Notes: a model not told the origin generated them from the sequence alone. Counted from the stretch's first letter, positions 1 through 6,229 are shown. The stretch: 23,636 bases of DNA from a virus (IMGVR_UViG_3300032322_001669:1-23636); one strand, 5' to 3'. Numbers and translations: made by a program.

Positions 1-627
1 ACCATTTCGTTCATTGGTTTTGATAAGGTCAGACTGCGATGCATCACCACAGAAATGGATCTTACAATTTTCACCAACTCTAGTAATTATACTATCTAAT
101 TCGTGAAAATTCAAGTTCTGGCACTCATCAACGATGATAATACAATCATCTAGTGTAGTCCCACGGATGAAACTTGTAGACCAGAACTTTACACTTTCTT
201 GTGTTTTGAGATTGCCCCACAGCATTTCAAAATCATTGTCTGTAGGTAACTCAAACATGTACTTTACCATATTCTTGTAAGGAATTTGGTAAAGAGAAGA
301 CTTATCTTCATGATCTCCTGGAAGGAAACCAATTTCTCTTGTAGCAACTAATGATCTTACAACTACAACTCTGTTGTAAGGTGTCAAAGGATTAAGGACT
401 TCTTTCAATGCAAGATACATGGTAATAAATGTTTTACCTGTTCCTGCTGCTCCGTAAACAAAAAGATTTTTATCTTCTTTATAAGCGTCAAAAACTTTTG
501 TTTGGTTTTGTGTTAGCGGTTCAATATCGACCATCATGTCAACATTGAAAGGTTTTTTTCTTTGCATTTGCTTTGCTGATAATCCAGCTCCGACTTGGGA
601 AGAAGTTCTTTTTTTCCTTGAGGACAT
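1..627 (-). CDS. phoH: PhoH-like ATPase, 3' end beyond window
   Basis: PhoH-family P-loop ATPase. 209 codons are visible and the C-terminus lies beyond base 1. The protein starts MSSRKKRTSSQVGAG, and a Walker A loop (GAAGTGKT) sits near residues 58-65. A Walker B-like stretch ending VDECQN and a motif HFCGDASQSD, typical of the PhoH/RNA-helicase-like fold, come further on. The ATG at 625-627 lies one base after the stop of the upstream gene, so translation is probably coupled; I see no strong ribosome site of its own. PhoH is one of the commonest accessory genes of marine T4-like phages. It is phosphate-regulated in bacteria, but its role during infection is not established. Identity is secure from the motifs; the function in the phage is uncertain. 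Confidence 0.93.
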   Translation of the reverse strand, partial: MSSRKKRTSSQVGAGLSAKQMQRKKPFNVDMMVDIEPLTQNQTKVFDAYKEDKNLFVYGAAGTGKTFITMYLALKEVLNPLTPYNRVVVVRSLVATREIGFLPGDHEDKSSLYQIPYKNMVKYMFELPTDNDFEMLWGNLKTQESVKFWSTSFIRGTTLDDCIIIVDECQNLNFHELDSIITRVGENCKIHFCGDASQSDLIKTNERNG

Positions 628-628
628 A

Positions 629-880
629 TTAGAAGTGCGTTGTTTTCTGAGGCTTTACTTTTGAACCAGGCATCTTGCTAACTCTATGGAGGACTTCATT
701 CCATCCTCCATCAGTTCTACTATAAACGTCACCTACAGCACTCACGGCAGAAGCGACACCAGCAGACCAATCTTTATCCCATTCGGGATTGTCTTTTCTC
801 CACTGATCATAATCAGCGACAGACATAACAAGTTCCTGTGTTTCCCCAGTTTCTAAATGTTTTACAGGATATATGGGCAT
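629..880 (-). CDS. Conserved small cyanophage-type protein (83 aa)
   Basis: Small soluble protein starting MPIYPVKHLETGETQELVMS. The opening resembles the N-terminus of FmdB-like zinc-ribbon proteins (MPxYxxxxxxTGE), but there is no cysteine at all, so no zinc ribbon can form. A charged segment (DYDQWRKDNPEWDKDW) and a lysine-rich tail follow. I chose the ATG at 878-880 rather than the upstream in-frame ATG at 952, because the upstream 24 residues are basic, non-conserved looking, and read back through the end of the radical SAM gene. A late-promoter octamer lies 19 bases upstream of the chosen start. It directly precedes phoH (one-base gap). No function can be assigned. Confidence 0.75.
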   Translation of the reverse strand: MPIYPVKHLETGETQELVMSVADYDQWRKDNPEWDKDWSAGVASAVSAVGDVYSRTDGGWNEVLHRVSKMPGSKVKPQKTTHF

Positions 881-899
881 AGTTATTTCAATTCGTAAA

Positions 900-907
900 T
901 ATTTATT
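900..907 (-). promoter_or_regulatory. Candidate late promoter octamer (AATAAATA)
   Basis: On the minus strand the sequence reads AATAAATA, matching the NATAAATA -10-type octamer used by the gp55-class late sigma factor of T4-like cyanophages. It ends 19 bases before the ATG of the 83-aa gene, which implies a leader of about a dozen bases, and it overlaps the stop-codon end of the radical SAM gene. It would give late transcription of the 83-aa gene and phoH. The AT-rich background makes single octamers weak evidence; position is the main support. Confidence 0.5.
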
Positions 908-1709
908 GTGTGGTAATAATCTTTTTATGATTATTGATTTGTAATGCTGCACTAAACTTTAATGGTTTAGCGGTACACATGTTACATATTTGTTCTGGTT
1001 TACTAGAATTATCACAGAATTTTACCAGATCTTCATCACTACAGTCAACTGGTAATCCATCTCCAAGAAAAGGTTTCCAACAATCATCTTCTAGTTGTTC
1101 AGTAACATAAAGAAGTTCCTTTAGAAAAGCTGCATTAGGACATTTCCAAAGTTTTCCATTATAAAGTTGAGTATTAGGACAAGAACACATCTCATAACTT
1201 TGCTTTATGTTGTTATGGGCATAAGGGAAAACTTTACCATTGGATTGTTTAATCGAATTAAACCAACGATCTTTCCCATCATGGTGTTCTGTAACAAGAA
1301 CCTTAGAACTTTTTACTTTACTAATGTTATCAATAACTTCTGGAGTATGAACACTAACACGCAATTGCATCCCAGGATAAGTTTCTAAATCTTCTTCGAT
1401 CCATTTTCTATTTTCTTCATTAAGAAGAATACCATTAGTGTAAAGATAAACTATCTCTTTGTGTTCTAAACAAGCATGTAAAATGTCTCTACAGCGTTGA
1501 TTGAGTAAAGGTTCTCCTCCAATAACTGAGACACGTTCTACATCTATCCTAGGTAAAATTGTATGGATATCTTCAATAAGTTTATCAGTATCTAATTTGC
1601 TGCCTGGTGCAAAATAGTTACTGAAATGGTTGCATCCTTTACAACTTAGATTACATCCAATTGTTGCACTGATATCAAGAATTTTTAATTTTGGGATTGT
1701 AGTAAGCAA
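903..1709 (-). CDS. Radical SAM protein with C-terminal cysteine-rich (SPASM/twitch-like) region
   Basis: Radical S-adenosylmethionine enzyme of 268 aa. The [4Fe-4S]/SAM motif CxxxCxxC is C19, C23, C26 (CNLSCKGC), followed by a GGEPLL motif typical of the SAM-binding barrel. The C-terminal third carries further cysteines (MCSCPN, KCPN, CDNS, ICNMC), which suggests an auxiliary cluster. The start is TTG at 1707-1709: no suitable ATG precedes the motif, and AGGAG lies 9 bases upstream (1719-1723). The gene overlaps the end of the half-length carbamoyltransferase gene by 35 bases. The substrate is unknown. The neighbourhood of carbamoyltransferases suggests small-molecule, sugar or nucleotide modification, but this is inference. 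Enzyme class is secure, specificity is not. Confidence 0.88.
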   Translation of the reverse strand: MLTTIPKLKILDISATIGCNLSCKGCNHFSNYFAPGSKLDTDKLIEDIHTILPRIDVERVSVIGGEPLLNQRCRDILHACLEHKEIVYLYTNGILLNEENRKWIEEDLETYPGMQLRVSVHTPEVIDNISKVKSSKVLVTEHHDGKDRWFNSIKQSNGKVFPYAHNNIKQSYEMCSCPNTQLYNGKLWKCPNAAFLKELLYVTEQLEDDCWKPFLGDGLPVDCSDEDLVKFCDNSSKPEQICNMCTAKPLKFSAALQINNHKKIITTQ

Positions 1710-2526
1710 GGTAAGCAGCTCCTATAGAAGTTCCACCATCATGTGCGATAGGTTCAATATACATTTTAACATCCTTTGATAATTGTTTGCGAAGTTTATA
1801 ATTAACCACACAATTTAAAAAACAACCTCCAGATAAAACAATGTTCTTACACTTTGTTTTCTCCAGTGCAAGATTGACAAGTTCTAATGCTCGTTCTTCC
1901 CAAAGTGTTTGGATTGTATATGCAGCATCTTCTTTAGAAGATCCTGCAGTATTATACAGATCTACTTTTTTAGACCCATACACAGACAATCCCATAACTT
2001 TTCCAGCATCATCTGGTCCAAATCCACAAAATTTTGAAATGCCTTCAAACAATTTACCAATACCATTCTCTCCAGGTTCCCAATATTTTTTATGAACAGT
2101 CTTCCACTGAAATCTATTTCCAATTTTTGCATGAATAATAGTTTCAATTTCTAATTTATCTGCAATATTAGATCCATTGCTATCAACAACGATACAAGCG
2201 GCTTCATCAAATCCAGAATTATAAAATCCAGCGGCAACATGTGTAAGATGATGTGATTTTCTGTAATCGATATGCTTAGCATCAGGAAATTCTCGTTTAA
2301 ATCTTGCGATATCCCTAGCGGTAATCATGTTTTTCTCAGGAAGAACCCAATGAGCATCAACTGTTGCAATGACATCTACATTAGTTACATAATTTACTAG
2401 GTCCCTAACAGAATAATCATATTTTTTTCTTGTTATACGCTCTGCTTCCAAATAAAAATCTATTTGCCCATCTTTTAATAGACAAATGGATCCATTATTA
2501 GAAAGATTTATTCCTAAAATATTCAT
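1675..2526 (-). CDS. Half-length carbamoyltransferase paralogue (Kae1-like domain only)
   Basis: 283-aa relative of NodU/TobZ-type carbamoyltransferases. It has the ATPase-like N-terminal start (MNILGINLSNNGS), the metal-binding histidines H92/H93/H96 (SHHLTHVAAGFY), the VVDSNGS loop with D115, an SGGCFLNC motif and the DGGTSIGAA motif. It then ends about 20 residues later. The YrdC-like C-terminal domain with EAGPRALGNRSIL, present in the neighbour, is missing. In TobZ the Kae1-like domain transfers the carbamoyl group from a carbamoyl-adenylate made by the YrdC-like domain, so this protein might work with the full-length neighbour or have lost activity. It overlaps the upstream gene by 4 bases (ATGA) and the radical SAM gene by 35. 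No frameshift remnant of the missing domain is visible. Confidence 0.88.
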   Translation of the reverse strand: MNILGINLSNNGSICLLKDGQIDFYLEAERITRKKYDYSVRDLVNYVTNVDVIATVDAHWVLPEKNMITARDIARFKREFPDAKHIDYRKSHHLTHVAAGFYNSGFDEAACIVVDSNGSNIADKLEIETIIHAKIGNRFQWKTVHKKYWEPGENGIGKLFEGISKFCGFGPDDAGKVMGLSVYGSKKVDLYNTAGSSKEDAAYTIQTLWEERALELVNLALEKTKCKNIVLSGGCFLNCVVNYKLRKQLSKDVKMYIEPIAHDGGTSIGAAYLAYYNPKIKNS

Positions 2527-4109
2527 TTTACTATTAATTTTTGAATTTCAGGAAAATAAAGATAGTTAATATCACTATTGTAAAATGTTTTCAAAGCATC
2601 TTCTGGAGTTTCTACTAAAGGTTCTCCTGCAAGATTAAAAGACGTATTGAATAAGATAGGAACTCTTGTCTTTCGATAAAATGCTTCAATCAAATTATAA
2701 TAGTGCTCATTCTGTTCTTTAGTTATAGTTTGAATTCTACATGTCTTATCTACATGAAGTATTGCTGGAATTTTATCATATGCATATTTCAAAGCATCTA
2801 CAGCATACATCATAAAAGGACTTTCATCCATGCCTGCCATGTCAAACCAACCATTTACATATTCTTTTAAAACTGTTCCTGCAAATGGTCGGAATGCTTC
2901 TCGTTTTTTAATTGTATTAACATGATCTTTTCCATTTGGATCTCTAGGATCATAAAGAATAGATCTATTTCCTAACGCTCTTGGTCCTGCTTCAGATCTT
3001 CCTTGGAACATTGCGACAATATTTTTTTCAGAAATTATTCTTGCAACTTCACTATATGAAGTATCTTTCCCCTCGATATGAGAAAGATCATAAGTTGGTC
3101 CTAAGTATAATGTCTTCATGAATGTTTTTTTATCGGAAACTAACATTGCAGATCCAAATGCATGTCCACCGTCATAAGATAATGGATCAGCATATAGATT
3201 TATATCTAATGATTTTAGCACATTAAAATTTGAAACGCAATTCAAAAAGAACCCACCAGAAACAACTACATTCTTTTTTCCAGAAAGTTCAACTGCTTTT
3301 TTAATCATATAAACTGCATGGTTTTCTGCAGATTTTTGTAAGTTGTACGCTAGATTTTCCTTTGTAGTTTCTTCACCATAATACTTTGTCCACCCAACAT
3401 CATCTCGTGGATAAATGTCTTTGCTGCAAAAACTATGGTTGTATTCTTCATTAAATAAATTTACTTTACCAAACCCATAAGCAGACAACCCCATCGTTTT
3501 GCCCGCTTCAATTTCGTCAAACCCGCAGTGTCCAGAAACACATCTAAATGCTTGTCCAACACTAACCCTATTACTAAAAAGGTTTATACCATCCCAGAAA
3601 GGTTCTTCAAGGTTTTCACATAAAGAACGATTGTGAAAACAAGAATAATGTTTAAACAAGGAAATAAATTTTCCATCATTGTAAGTATAGATACTTTCTA
3701 TTTCTGAAAATAATATATCATTTTTAATAATGGAGGATCCTTTTCCATCCATCACCAAACATACAGCATCATCAAATCCAGATCCATAAAAAGCAGACGC
3801 TGCATGACACTCATGATGCCTAGCACTAAAATCTAAAACCTGTTTTACTCCTCTAGAGTATAAAAGATGTTCTAAGTTTTTTCTAGCAGCAACTCTTTCT
3901 AAATGTCCTTTGAAAGAATATCTTGTAAAGCAATCGGAATAAATCGCAACATCAATTGTATCGTCTACAAATTTTTCACATAATGCATACGCACCAACAT
4001 CACGTTTTATTCTAGTAACTCTTTCTTCTTCAAGATAAAGATCTAATTGACCATTATTGACTATTGCAATAGATCCATTTTTTGCTAAGTTTATCCCTAA
4101 AACCTTCAT
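2523..4109 (-). CDS. Carbamoyltransferase, NodU/TobZ family, full length
   Basis: 528-aa enzyme expected to transfer a carbamoyl group from carbamoyl phosphate, via an adenylate, to a hydroxyl on a sugar, antibiotic or modified base. The Kae1-like half starts MKVLGINLAKNGS and carries metal ligands H98/H99/H102 (RHHECHAASAFY), D121 in VMDGKGSS, SGGFFLNCVSN and YDGGHAFGSA. The C-terminal YrdC-like half has EAGPRALGNRSIL, FRPFAG and LFNTSFNLAGEPLV. I chose ATG 4107-4109, which overlaps the thyX stop by 4 bases and aligns with the paralogue's start; a GTG two codons upstream is the alternative. Carbamoyltransferases of this family occur in several marine cyanophages. The acceptor cannot be read from the sequence. 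Confidence 0.93.
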   Translation of the reverse strand: MKVLGINLAKNGSIAIVNNGQLDLYLEEERVTRIKRDVGAYALCEKFVDDTIDVAIYSDCFTRYSFKGHLERVAARKNLEHLLYSRGVKQVLDFSARHHECHAASAFYGSGFDDAVCLVMDGKGSSIIKNDILFSEIESIYTYNDGKFISLFKHYSCFHNRSLCENLEEPFWDGINLFSNRVSVGQAFRCVSGHCGFDEIEAGKTMGLSAYGFGKVNLFNEEYNHSFCSKDIYPRDDVGWTKYYGEETTKENLAYNLQKSAENHAVYMIKKAVELSGKKNVVVSGGFFLNCVSNFNVLKSLDINLYADPLSYDGGHAFGSAMLVSDKKTFMKTLYLGPTYDLSHIEGKDTSYSEVARIISEKNIVAMFQGRSEAGPRALGNRSILYDPRDPNGKDHVNTIKKREAFRPFAGTVLKEYVNGWFDMAGMDESPFMMYAVDALKYAYDKIPAILHVDKTCRIQTITKEQNEHYYNLIEAFYRKTRVPILFNTSFNLAGEPLVETPEDALKTFYNSDINYLYFPEIQKLIVK

Positions 4110-4741
4110 GCCCACTCAAGTGCTTCAGATACCACAGGAAATTGTTCTACAAATAATTTTTTACATTCATTCGCAATATCCATATGCTCTTTCTGAGTTC
4201 CGTTAGCAGAACGAAGATTAATATAATGAATCCAAGAACGTACAGACCCAGACATATAAATGCGTGTAGGAGTTGCAAGAGGAAGAACAAAACGAGCACA
4301 TTCTTTTGCTACTCCCTTATCAAGAAGTTCCTTATATAGTTCCATAGATGCCTGAAAATGATCATTGATCTTCAACCAAAGATCTTGTTTCATATCTTCA
4401 GAGAAATCATCAATAGAATTTTGACGGTTCTTAGTATCCTGACGACGAAGATCTGGTACTGGAATTTCAGTTGCTAAAAGATTAGTGTCTGCATAACGTT
4501 GAGAAAACTCTTGATACGTGAAACTTCTGTGACGCAAGATTTGTGCTGCGATACCACGGTTGGTTTCAATCTCAAGCGTCATAAATGCCTGCTCAAAAAC
4601 AGACCAATGATTGTGCTTAATACAATAACGTAACAGACCTGCATAGTTTTCATTATCTTGATTTGCTGGATTAGAAACCCTAGCAACATATGCCATTGTT
4701 TGTTCTGCATCTGGCGTTACACTAATCAAACGTACTGTCAT
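4106..4741 (-). CDS. thyX: Flavin-dependent thymidylate synthase
   Basis: 211-aa ThyX, which makes dTMP from dUMP using FAD, NADPH and methylene-tetrahydrofolate. The signature RHR-x7-S is present at R70-H71-R72 ... S80 (RHRSFTYQEFS), and the C-terminal substrate-binding region LRSANGTQKEHMDIA is intact. I start at ATG 4739-4741 (MTVRLISVTP), which fits family length. An in-frame ATG at 4774 would add 11 lysine-rich residues that read through the end of the upstream gene. It overlaps the 60-aa gene by 20 bases and the carbamoyltransferase by 4. It supports phage DNA synthesis by supplying thymidylate during host takeover, as in many marine cyanophages. There is no sign it is a dCMP hydroxymethylase, which belongs to the unrelated ThyA fold. 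Confidence 0.96.
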   Translation of the reverse strand: MTVRLISVTPDAEQTMAYVARVSNPANQDNENYAGLLRYCIKHNHWSVFEQAFMTLEIETNRGIAAQILRHRSFTYQEFSQRYADTNLLATEIPVPDLRRQDTKNRQNSIDDFSEDMKQDLWLKINDHFQASMELYKELLDKGVAKECARFVLPLATPTRIYMSGSVRSWIHYINLRSANGTQKEHMDIANECKKLFVEQFPVVSEALEWA

Positions 4742-4904
4742 TGTTTCCAAATCCTTTTTTCTTTTGTTTGTCAAATTTTTTTCTTGCTAGTCCCAGAATA
4801 GCATCATCTAAAGCACGTTTCATATAAGTCAATTCAGCATCAGAATACTTCCAAGGCTGTTCTAGTGCTTTTTTTACTAATCGAATTGTTTCCTTATATC
4901 GCAT
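4722..4904 (-). CDS. Small basic conserved phage-type protein (60 aa)
   Basis: 60-aa protein starting MRYKETIRLVKKAL and ending in a lysine-rich stretch (KKFDKQKKKGFGNND). It looks mainly alpha-helical and has no recognisable domain. Evidence that it is real: it has a consensus ribosome site (AGGAGG, about 10 bases upstream of the ATG), it lies immediately downstream of a near-perfect sigma70 promoter (4928-4956) with a leader of only about 17 bases, and it is tightly coupled to thyX by a 20-base overlap. It is therefore the first gene of the transcript that also carries thyX, the carbamoyltransferases and the radical SAM gene. The function is unknown. Confidence 0.8.
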   Translation of the reverse strand: MRYKETIRLVKKALEQPWKYSDAELTYMKRALDDAILGLARKKFDKQKKKGFGNNDSTFD

Positions 4905-4927
4905 TAGATAGTACCTCCTGTATACTA

Positions 4928-4956
4928 ATTATACCAATAAAAAAGGGGGAAGTCAA
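4928..4956 (-). promoter_or_regulatory. Early sigma70-type promoter of the thyX operon
   Basis: On the minus strand, TTGACT (4951-4956), a 17-base spacer, and TATAAT (4928-4933). The -10 is perfect and the -35 has one mismatch to the sigma70 consensus. Expected start is near 4921, giving a leader of about 17 bases with AGGAGG for the 60-aa gene. The -35 box lies in the loop of the terminator just upstream. One of four such promoters in this window, all with 17-base spacers. Confidence 0.85.
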
Positions 4957-4963
4957 TTCCCCC
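4936..4963 (-). terminator. Rho-independent terminator of the 43-aa gene
   Basis: A perfect 7-bp stem (GGGGGAA / TTCCCCC, 4945-4951 with 4957-4963) and a 5-base loop are followed on the minus strand by TTTTTTATT (4936-4944). It starts 6 bases after the stop of the 43-aa gene. This is a textbook intrinsic terminator. The loop contains most of the -35 box of the next promoter, so termination and re-initiation share the same bases. Confidence 0.88.
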
Positions 4964-4969
4964 GATCAA

Positions 4970-5101
4970 TCATCCTTTAAGTTGCATTTGCGCCTGCTTT
5001 AGACGCTCTGCTTTTTCAATTTGTTCTTTTAGAAGTTGAAGAACATTAAGTTTACGCTCTTCAACTTCATATTTTACGCCTCTGTACGTTGCAGTAGTCA
5101 T
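4970..5101 (-). CDS. 43-aa protein with YRGVKY (DUF4278-like) start
   Basis: Very short gene, 43 aa, starting MTTATYRGVKYEVEERKLN and ending in a charged helix (LKQAQMQLKG). The xxYRGVKY opening resembles the small DUF4278 proteins of cyanobacteria and their phages, whose function is unknown. Support for reality: ribosome site AGGAG 7-8 bases upstream of ATG 5099-5101, and a strong intrinsic terminator immediately after the stop. It is co-transcribed with the 49-aa gene 40 bases upstream, from the promoter at 5359-5387. The predicted helix is heptad-like and could self-associate, but that is speculation. Confidence 0.78.
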   Translation of the reverse strand: MTTATYRGVKYEVEERKLNVLQLLKEQIEKAERLKQAQMQLKG

Positions 5102-5141
5102 TTTGTTTCTCCTGAATGAATGGATTTTTAGGTCCGTTCCT

Positions 5142-5291
5142 TCAGCCGTTTGCGTCTATGCTGCACTTCTTGGGGGAAACCCTTACGAGTTCTGCAATAA
5201 TTTGTTGTTTCACTATAGCAGGATAATAAGAATTGTTCACCCTACTAACTAGTTGTCCAAATTGCAAACAAGTAATTAGAACTGCTTCCAT
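5142..5291 (-). CDS. 49-aa conserved-looking small protein
   Basis: 49-aa protein with a hydrophobic start (MEAVLITCLQFGQLVSRVNN), a helical middle (AIVKQQIIAELVRV) and the tail SPKKCSIDANG. I recognise similar short proteins (MExxLITCxQF...) from marine cyanophages, but no function is known. The ATG is at 5289-5291, with GGAG 9 bases upstream. It is the first gene downstream of a near-perfect sigma70 promoter and is preceded by an 8-bp stem-loop at the 5' end of the transcript. It and the 43-aa gene form a small early unit closed by the terminator at 4936-4963. Confidence 0.72.
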   Translation of the reverse strand: MEAVLITCLQFGQLVSRVNNSYYPAIVKQQIIAELVRVSPKKCSIDANG

Positions 5292-5323
5292 AGATGAACG
5301 CTCCGTTCCGCGACTTACTTGCG

Positions 5324-5345
5324 TTCGCTATCTGAAAATAGCGAA
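5324..5345 (-). promoter_or_regulatory. 5'-terminal stem-loop in early leader
   Basis: A perfect 8-bp inverted repeat (TTCGCTAT / ATAGCGAA; 5324-5331 with 5338-5345) with a 6-base loop. It begins only a few bases downstream of the expected transcription start (near 5352) of the 49-aa/43-aa transcript. Such 5' stem-loops commonly protect mRNA from 5'-end-dependent decay; that role here is inference. Confidence 0.6.
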
Positions 5346-5358
5346 TGAACGTAGACAC

Positions 5359-5387
5359 ATTATAGCGTCTATACACTATCTAGTCAA
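5359..5387 (-). promoter_or_regulatory. Early sigma70-type promoter of the 49-aa/43-aa genes
   Basis: TTGACT (5382-5387), a 17-base spacer and TATAAT (5359-5364) on the minus strand. It lies in the 114-base gap between the DUF6433-like gene and the 49-aa gene and points at the latter. Nothing else coding is supported in this gap. Confidence 0.85.
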
Positions 5388-5405
5388 GCAATTTTGTATA
5401 ATTTG

Positions 5406-5855
5406 TTACTTATCTCGCCAAACAATTTCAGGATATGCTTGCTCTACAACACTTCTAGTGATGCGATACTTTGATTGTAAGTCTTTATCCTTTACCAAAG
5501 TAACAATTTCTGCTTCATCAGCATGAAGTGCTTCAAGAAGTTGAACAAACATTTGCTCACGCTTCATTTGTGAAATTTTATCGTTACCACCTTTCACAAA
5601 GTTATAAAGCATTCTCCATTCATGGACAAGTCTTGTATGTCCTGCAGTTCCTGCAGGTGCTTCATTCTTTTTATAAGGAACTTCACCTGGCGGAAGAGCA
5701 CTTTCAATTCCTTTATCAAAATTCCAGATGAGAAGTGCTTTGATATGATCACTTCTGTGTTCTTGTAAAATTTCAACCTTACGTTCTACAGTTTTTCCGC
5801 CGTGTGCAGCTTTGAAAACTTCAGAAACCAAGGGGTTATTTGGTAGTTTTGTCAT
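5406..5855 (-). CDS. DUF6433-type conserved T4-like cyanophage protein
   Basis: 149-aa protein starting MTKLPNNPLVSEVFKAAHGG. Recognisable family features are the EILQEHRSDHIKALLIWNFD stretch, PPGEVPYKKNEAPAGT, HEWRMLYNFVKGGND, and a C-terminal segment with LLEALHADEAEIVTLVKDK followed by YRITRSVVEQAYPEIVW. This matches a family found in essentially all T4-like cyanophages (DUF6433). No enzymatic motif is apparent, and the biochemical role is unknown. It starts two bases after the stop of the 72-aa membrane protein gene, so the two are likely co-translated. Family assignment is from memory of the motif pattern and is fairly confident. Confidence 0.88.
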   Translation of the reverse strand: MTKLPNNPLVSEVFKAAHGGKTVERKVEILQEHRSDHIKALLIWNFDKGIESALPPGEVPYKKNEAPAGTAGHTRLVHEWRMLYNFVKGGNDKISQMKREQMFVQLLEALHADEAEIVTLVKDKDLQSKYRITRSVVEQAYPEIVWRDK

Positions 5856-5857
5856 AG

Positions 5858-6076
5858 TTAATCGTCAAATTCATCTAAGTGTTCTGCGTTACCTTCAAAT
5901 CTGAAAGCAATAATTTCGTCTGGAAGTGGGTTGCCGTTAGAATCAAACATTTCAGGATGTGAATACTGTGGTGTTACATCTTGTAAGTATTGTCTAACCA
6001 AATACCCAACAACAACTCCTAAACCCAATGTCAACAGGCAACATAACGTTGCTAAACAAATGACAGCTGCTAACAT
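5858..6076 (-). CDS. Small single-pass membrane protein (72 aa)
   Basis: 72-aa protein with one N-terminal membrane segment (residues about 2-28, AVICLATLCCLLTLGLGVVVGYLV in two parts around the CC pair). A short acidic C-terminal domain follows, containing HPEMFDSNGNPLPDEIIAFRF and ending EHLDEFDD. It lacks a clear signal-peptidase site, so it is probably anchored in the host inner membrane with the acidic tail on one side. The ribosome site AGGAG lies about 8 bases upstream of ATG 6074-6076. It sits next to the DUF6433-like gene, an arrangement I associate with T4-like cyanophages. The function is unknown. Confidence 0.8.
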   Translation of the reverse strand: MLAAVICLATLCCLLTLGLGVVVGYLVRQYLQDVTPQYSHPEMFDSNGNPLPDEIIAFRFEGNAEHLDEFDD

Positions 6077-6143
6077 TTTTATTCTCCTGGGATTACCGTT
6101 CTCTTATTTCTAAGCAAATGGTAAATTCCTTGTTTGTAAAAGG

Positions 6144-6188
6144 AAGAAACCACTTTCCAAATCTTAAGATTTTTACTTCTGGTTTCTT
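6144..6188. other. Nested inverted repeats, possible terminator after glutaredoxin
   Basis: In the 153-base gap between the glutaredoxin and 72-aa genes. An outer 9-bp perfect inverted repeat (AAGAAACCA at 6144-6152 with TGGTTTCTT at 6180-6188) encloses a separate 14-base perfect palindrome (AAATCTTAAGATTT, 6159-6172). On the minus strand the outer repeat is followed by CCTTTT, so it might act as a weak terminator. A second small palindrome (GTAGAAGTTCTAC, around 6197-6209) lies just upstream. Function unproven. Confidence 0.4.
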
Positions 6189-6214
6189 ACTCCTAAGTAG
6201 AAGTTCTACACCTT

Positions 6215-6222
6215 TATTTATT
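6215..6222 (-). promoter_or_regulatory. Candidate late promoter octamer (AATAAATA)
   Basis: AATAAATA on the minus strand, just after the glutaredoxin stop codon and about 139 bases upstream of the 72-aa gene. It would provide late transcription of the 72-aa and DUF6433-like genes. The long distance to the gene and the intervening inverted repeats make it less convincing than the other octamers. Confidence 0.35.
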
Positions 6223-6229
6223 GATATAT

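Noticed and set aside
1675-2526. Half-length carbamoyltransferase as a pseudogene
   Set aside because: Metal ligands and motifs are intact, no frameshifted remnant of the missing domain is visible, and start and stop are coupled to both neighbours.
4106-4741. thyX as a pyrimidine hydroxymethylase for DNA hypermodification
   Set aside because: The RHR-x7-S signature is that of ordinary flavin-dependent thymidylate synthase; phage hydroxymethylases belong to the unrelated ThyA fold.
5233-5526. 97-codon plus-strand reading frame with a CxxC near its start
   Set aside because: It lies antisense to the 49-aa and DUF6433-like genes and crosses the promoter at 5359-5387; no ribosome site or plausible composition.
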